7,271 bases of DNA from Syntrophorhabdus sp. (GTDB lineage Bacteria > Desulfobacterota > BSN033 > UBA1163), in assembly GCA_020724025.1 (NCBI GenBank), contig DYHU01000201.1:1-7271 (forward strand). Reading direction: 5' to 3'. Numbering within the stretch: the stretch's first letter is position 1; each line of letters begins with the position of its first letter. Of this stretch, positions 5,514 through 7,271 are shown one piece after another. The notes under the pieces are model-generated. The model had not been told where the DNA came from and ran no database searches. It saw only the letters and a list, made by a program, of their open reading frames with translations. A program made the position numbers and the translations under genes.

Positions 5514-6620
5514 TTACTTAACATATCCTTCCTTCTTCAGTTTCTCAAAGACCTCTTTGGCCTTATCGAGACTGTCAAAGATGAGAACAGCCGTGACGGT
5601 TGCCCCTGAAACGGAATCGACTCTGGCGTCGAAGGTGAAGGGTTTGAGGATCGATTTGCCGACAGTCCGGCTCTTCAGTTTCTTTATATCTTCTTCTGTC
5701 CAGTGGAGATTATCGATTTTAGTTAATTGAACAGGAACAATATCAACCACCTTTCCTGTTGAATCGAAGGTATAGATGAAGAAGGTATCGTGGCAGACAT
5801 CGCAGACAGCCCGCCGGCTTGTTAGCTTTGAAAAGAGGTTCTCCTGCCGGGTCCCCAGATCGACTTTTCCCGCATAGACCCAGTCGCCATCCTTGAGGGT
5901 GATCTTTTCGATCTGAAGGACTTTTCCTCCGGAGGACTCCATTCCCTTTTTTGCCTTTTTTAATAACTCTTCTTCCGTAAGGGGAGGTTTCAGGGCATCG
6001 CCTTCATAGATGGCGCCTTTCTTCGGTTTCAGAAGGGCGAGGTTATACTGGAAGACCGCTCTTGTTTCAGCAAGGACATTCTCTGCCGATTCGGTCAGTC
6101 CCAGATGGGTGCTCACCACCACCCCGTTTCCCTGCGCATCCTTTCTCACCCAAATGGTGAAGGGCGTTCGAGGACCTCCCACAGCCATATGGGCATCGAA
6201 TTTGGGATCGCTGAAGATGGGATAGGGAATTTGATGTGCTTTTTTAAATATCTCCACTTCTCCAGGGTTATTGCCGGCGGCGATTCCGATCATCTTCACC
6301 TTTCCCTTTAATTTGGGATCCCTCTCAATGGATGAATATAATTCGGTGAAGATCGGGGCCTGCCTCTGGCAATTGACACAGTAGGTGCTGATCAATTCGA
6401 CGAGGATCAAATCTCCTTTGATCTCCCGGAAAGAAAACTTCGTCTTTTTGGTTATTCCAAGGTAGGACAATTCTCCTTTGGATAGAGTCTGGGTAAAGGT
6501 CAAATCCGGAAAAGGGATAGCGAATCCCATCTGCTTCGTTTCTCCCGGGGCTGAGGAGAAGAAAAGCAATATGGAGAGGAAGAGAACCCAAAAGGAAGAA
6601 ATAAGTATTCGACGGTCCAT
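5514..6620 (-). CDS. Exported redoxin (TlpA-like) fused to FMN-binding domain, flavinylation target
   Basis: A 368-aa periplasmic protein. Residues 1-26 form a Sec signal (RR, hydrophobic 6-21, cleavage likely near SSA). Residues 33-190 form a TlpA/redoxin-like thioredoxin fold with CVNC (81-84) and the expected Pro after Thr (TP, 152-153). A Lys/Glu-rich linker spans 200-232. The C-terminal domain (233-368) resembles the FMN_bind fold. It has CDVCH (273-277), then FFIYTFDSTGKVVDI, and the flavinylation motif DSVSGATVT (335-343), in which T341 is the predicted FMN-Thr. ATG 6620 has AAAGGGG 9 nt upstream. It is followed by apbE after 45 nt. Expected role: passing electrons between thiols and covalently held FMN in the cell envelope. 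The C273-C276-H277 motif could bind heme c, a metal, or form a disulfide. I do not recognise a named gene. The two-domain call is sure; the function is inferred. Confidence 0.88.
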   Translation of the reverse strand: MDRRILISSFWVLFLSILLFFSSAPGETKQMGFAIPFPDLTFTQTLSKGELSYLGITKKTKFSFREIKGDLILVELISTYCVNCQRQAPIFTELYSSIERDPKLKGKVKMIGIAAGNNPGEVEIFKKAHQIPYPIFSDPKFDAHMAVGGPRTPFTIWVRKDAQGNGVVVSTHLGLTESAENVLAETRAVFQYNLALLKPKKGAIYEGDALKPPLTEEELLKKAKKGMESSGGKVLQIEKITLKDGDWVYAGKVDLGTRQENLFSKLTSRRAVCDVCHDTFFIYTFDSTGKVVDIVPVQLTKIDNLHWTEEDIKKLKSRTVGKSILKPFTFDARVDSVSGATVTAVLIFDSLDKAKEVFEKLKKEGYVK

Positions 6621-6741
6621 AAACTTTTTCCCCTTTCACAAATTTGAAGGGATCACTTTTAAAAAGATAACGCAAAATACTTAAGAATGCAAAAGAGAGA
6701 AAAGATGAAGTTTCGGGAAAGGTTTTTTTAATGGAGGTAAT

Positions 6742-6755
6742 GTGGGTATTCCCAC
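6742..6755. promoter_or_regulatory. Inverted repeat abutting -35, putative operator
   Basis: GTGGG (6742-6746) and CCCAC (6751-6755) form a perfect inverted repeat around TATT and end exactly where the -35 hexamer starts. The placement suits autoregulation by the antitoxin or toxin-antitoxin complex. It may also influence the divergent redoxin-apbE unit. Confidence 0.4.
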
Positions 6756-6785
6756 TTGACATTTTTCCCATTTTTAGATTATTAT
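6756..6785 (+). promoter_or_regulatory. Strong promoter for toxin-antitoxin operon
   Basis: A perfect TTGACA -35 (6756-6761) and TATTAT -10 (6780-6785, 5/6) are spaced by 18 nt. Start is expected near 6792, with AAAGGAGG (6801-6808) following. This is the best sigma-70 promoter in the window. Confidence 0.72.
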
Positions 6786-6812
6786 GATCCTGGAAAGAAG
6801 AAAGGAGGAAAA

Positions 6813-7061
6813 ATGGAAGCAATAAAACTGACTGTCGATTCGAGGAAGAGAATCTCCTTAACAAAGCTCCTTCCAGAGGGGAGAATCAGCTCTGTCATAG
6901 CCTATAAGGAGAATGACAGGGTGATTCTGGAGCCTATGGTGGAGATTCCAGCACGGGAGGTATGGCTTTACGAAAATGAGGCCGCTTTAAAAAAGGTTAA
7001 GACAGGACTATCGCAGAAGGGGACAATTAAACGCGGTTCATTTGCAAAGCACGCAAAATAA
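6813..7061 (+). CDS. Small antitoxin-like protein of a type II toxin-antitoxin pair
   Basis: An 82-aa cytoplasmic protein, the likely DNA-binding antitoxin. The N-terminal 45 residues (LTVDSRKRISLTKLLPEG, then VILEPMVEIPARE) have the short strand-rich look of AbrB/MazE-like swapped-hairpin domains. The C-terminal half (EVWLYENEAALKKVKTGL, then basic KRGSFAKHAK) would be the toxin-wrapping tail. The start ATG 6813 is clear from GGAGG 4 nt upstream. A longer frame beginning at TTG 6756 is rejected because that TTG is the promoter -35 box. The downstream RelE/ParE-like gene begins 6 nt after the stop codon, as is typical for such pairs. The exact antitoxin family is not certain. Confidence 0.8.
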   Translation: MEAIKLTVDSRKRISLTKLLPEGRISSVIAYKENDRVILEPMVEIPAREVWLYENEAALKKVKTGLSQKGTIKRGSFAKHAK

Positions 7062-7067
7062 AGCCCT

Positions 7068-7271
7068 ATGTTTGAACTTGTTTTTACTCCACAAGCCGAT
7101 GAAGATCTTAGGGAGATCGAAAACAATCCTGCCAAAAAGAATATTTTGAAAGCGGTAAGAAAAACACTTGGTTTTATGGAAACCAACCTAAGACATCTTT
7201 CCTTGAACACCCATGAGTTTACTTCATTGAAGGGGCCAAATGGAGAAAAGGTATTTGAAGCTTATGTTCAA
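7068..7271 (+). CDS. RelE/ParE-like toxin, 3' end outside window
   Basis: The first 68 codons are visible, in an open frame to the last base. The product begins MFELVFTPQADEDLREIE, a strand-helix start typical of RelE/ParE-superfamily toxins. A Lys/Arg-rich helix follows (KKNILKAVRKTL, 23-34), then LNTHEFTSLKGPNGEKVFEAYVQ, where the superfamily places its first beta strands. The catalytic C-terminal end is not in view, so RelE-type mRNA cleavage and ParE-type gyrase poisoning cannot be told apart. ATG 7068 has no good Shine-Dalgarno. With a 6-nt gap to the antitoxin it is probably translated by coupling, which also keeps toxin below antitoxin. The gene is truncated by the window, not by mutation. 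Confidence 0.8.
   Translation, partial: MFELVFTPQADEDLREIENNPAKKNILKAVRKTLGFMETNLRHLSLNTHEFTSLKGPNGEKVFEAYVQ

Noticed and set aside
6723..6729. T7 run as a terminator
   Set aside because: No stable stem precedes it and no plus-strand gene ends upstream.
6756..6812. Longer antitoxin beginning at TTG 6756
   Set aside because: The TTG is the promoter -35 hexamer, and a strong Shine-Dalgarno supports ATG 6813.
6325..6864. 179-aa minus-strand frame spanning the divergent promoter region
   Set aside because: It is an alternate frame of the redoxin N-terminus and promoter DNA with no conserved features; it would also run over the strong plus-strand promoter.

Overview
The window looks like a chromosomal stretch from a mid-GC Gram-negative bacterium. 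It has Shine-Dalgarno-led genes, several TTG starts, Sec-type N-termini and an ApbE flavin-export system. Intergenic spaces carry short palindromic repeats of a style I associate with uncultured Desulfobacterota/Nitrospirota-like anaerobes. That taxonomic guess is inference from repeat style, not proof. There are no rRNA, tRNA, CRISPR or transposase genes.

Layout from left to right. Positions 1-254 are non-coding and hold a palindrome at the left edge, a small terminator-like hairpin and a candidate promoter. Positions 255-1570 hold a two-gene plus-strand unit: a histidine-phosphatase-family enzyme and a HAD subfamily IA phosphatase, separated by a five-copy heptamer tandem array. Positions 1571-2028 (about 460 nt) hold no gene but are densely packed with palindromic, REP-like repeat units, ending in a promoter. 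Positions 2029-4378 hold a plus-strand unit of a polytopic DUF2157 membrane protein, a membrane-anchored GDYXXLXY-domain protein and a small cupin. The DUF2157 gene appears to be leaderless or nearly so.

On the minus strand, 6620 to 4368 encodes a two-gene unit. The first gene is an exported protein joining a TlpA/redoxin-like domain (CxxC, residues 81-84) to an FMN-binding domain with an intact ApbE flavinylation motif (SGAT, 338-341) and a CxxCH motif (273-277). The second is apbE itself, the FMN transferase expected to modify it. This self-contained thiol-flavin (possibly heme) module is the most interesting content. A REP-like bipartite palindrome lies between the two genes and forms the 5' end of the apbE reading frame.

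At the right edge, after a strong TTGACA promoter with an adjoining inverted repeat, lies a type II toxin-antitoxin pair: an AbrB/RelB-like small antitoxin and a RelE/ParE-like toxin cut off by the window end.
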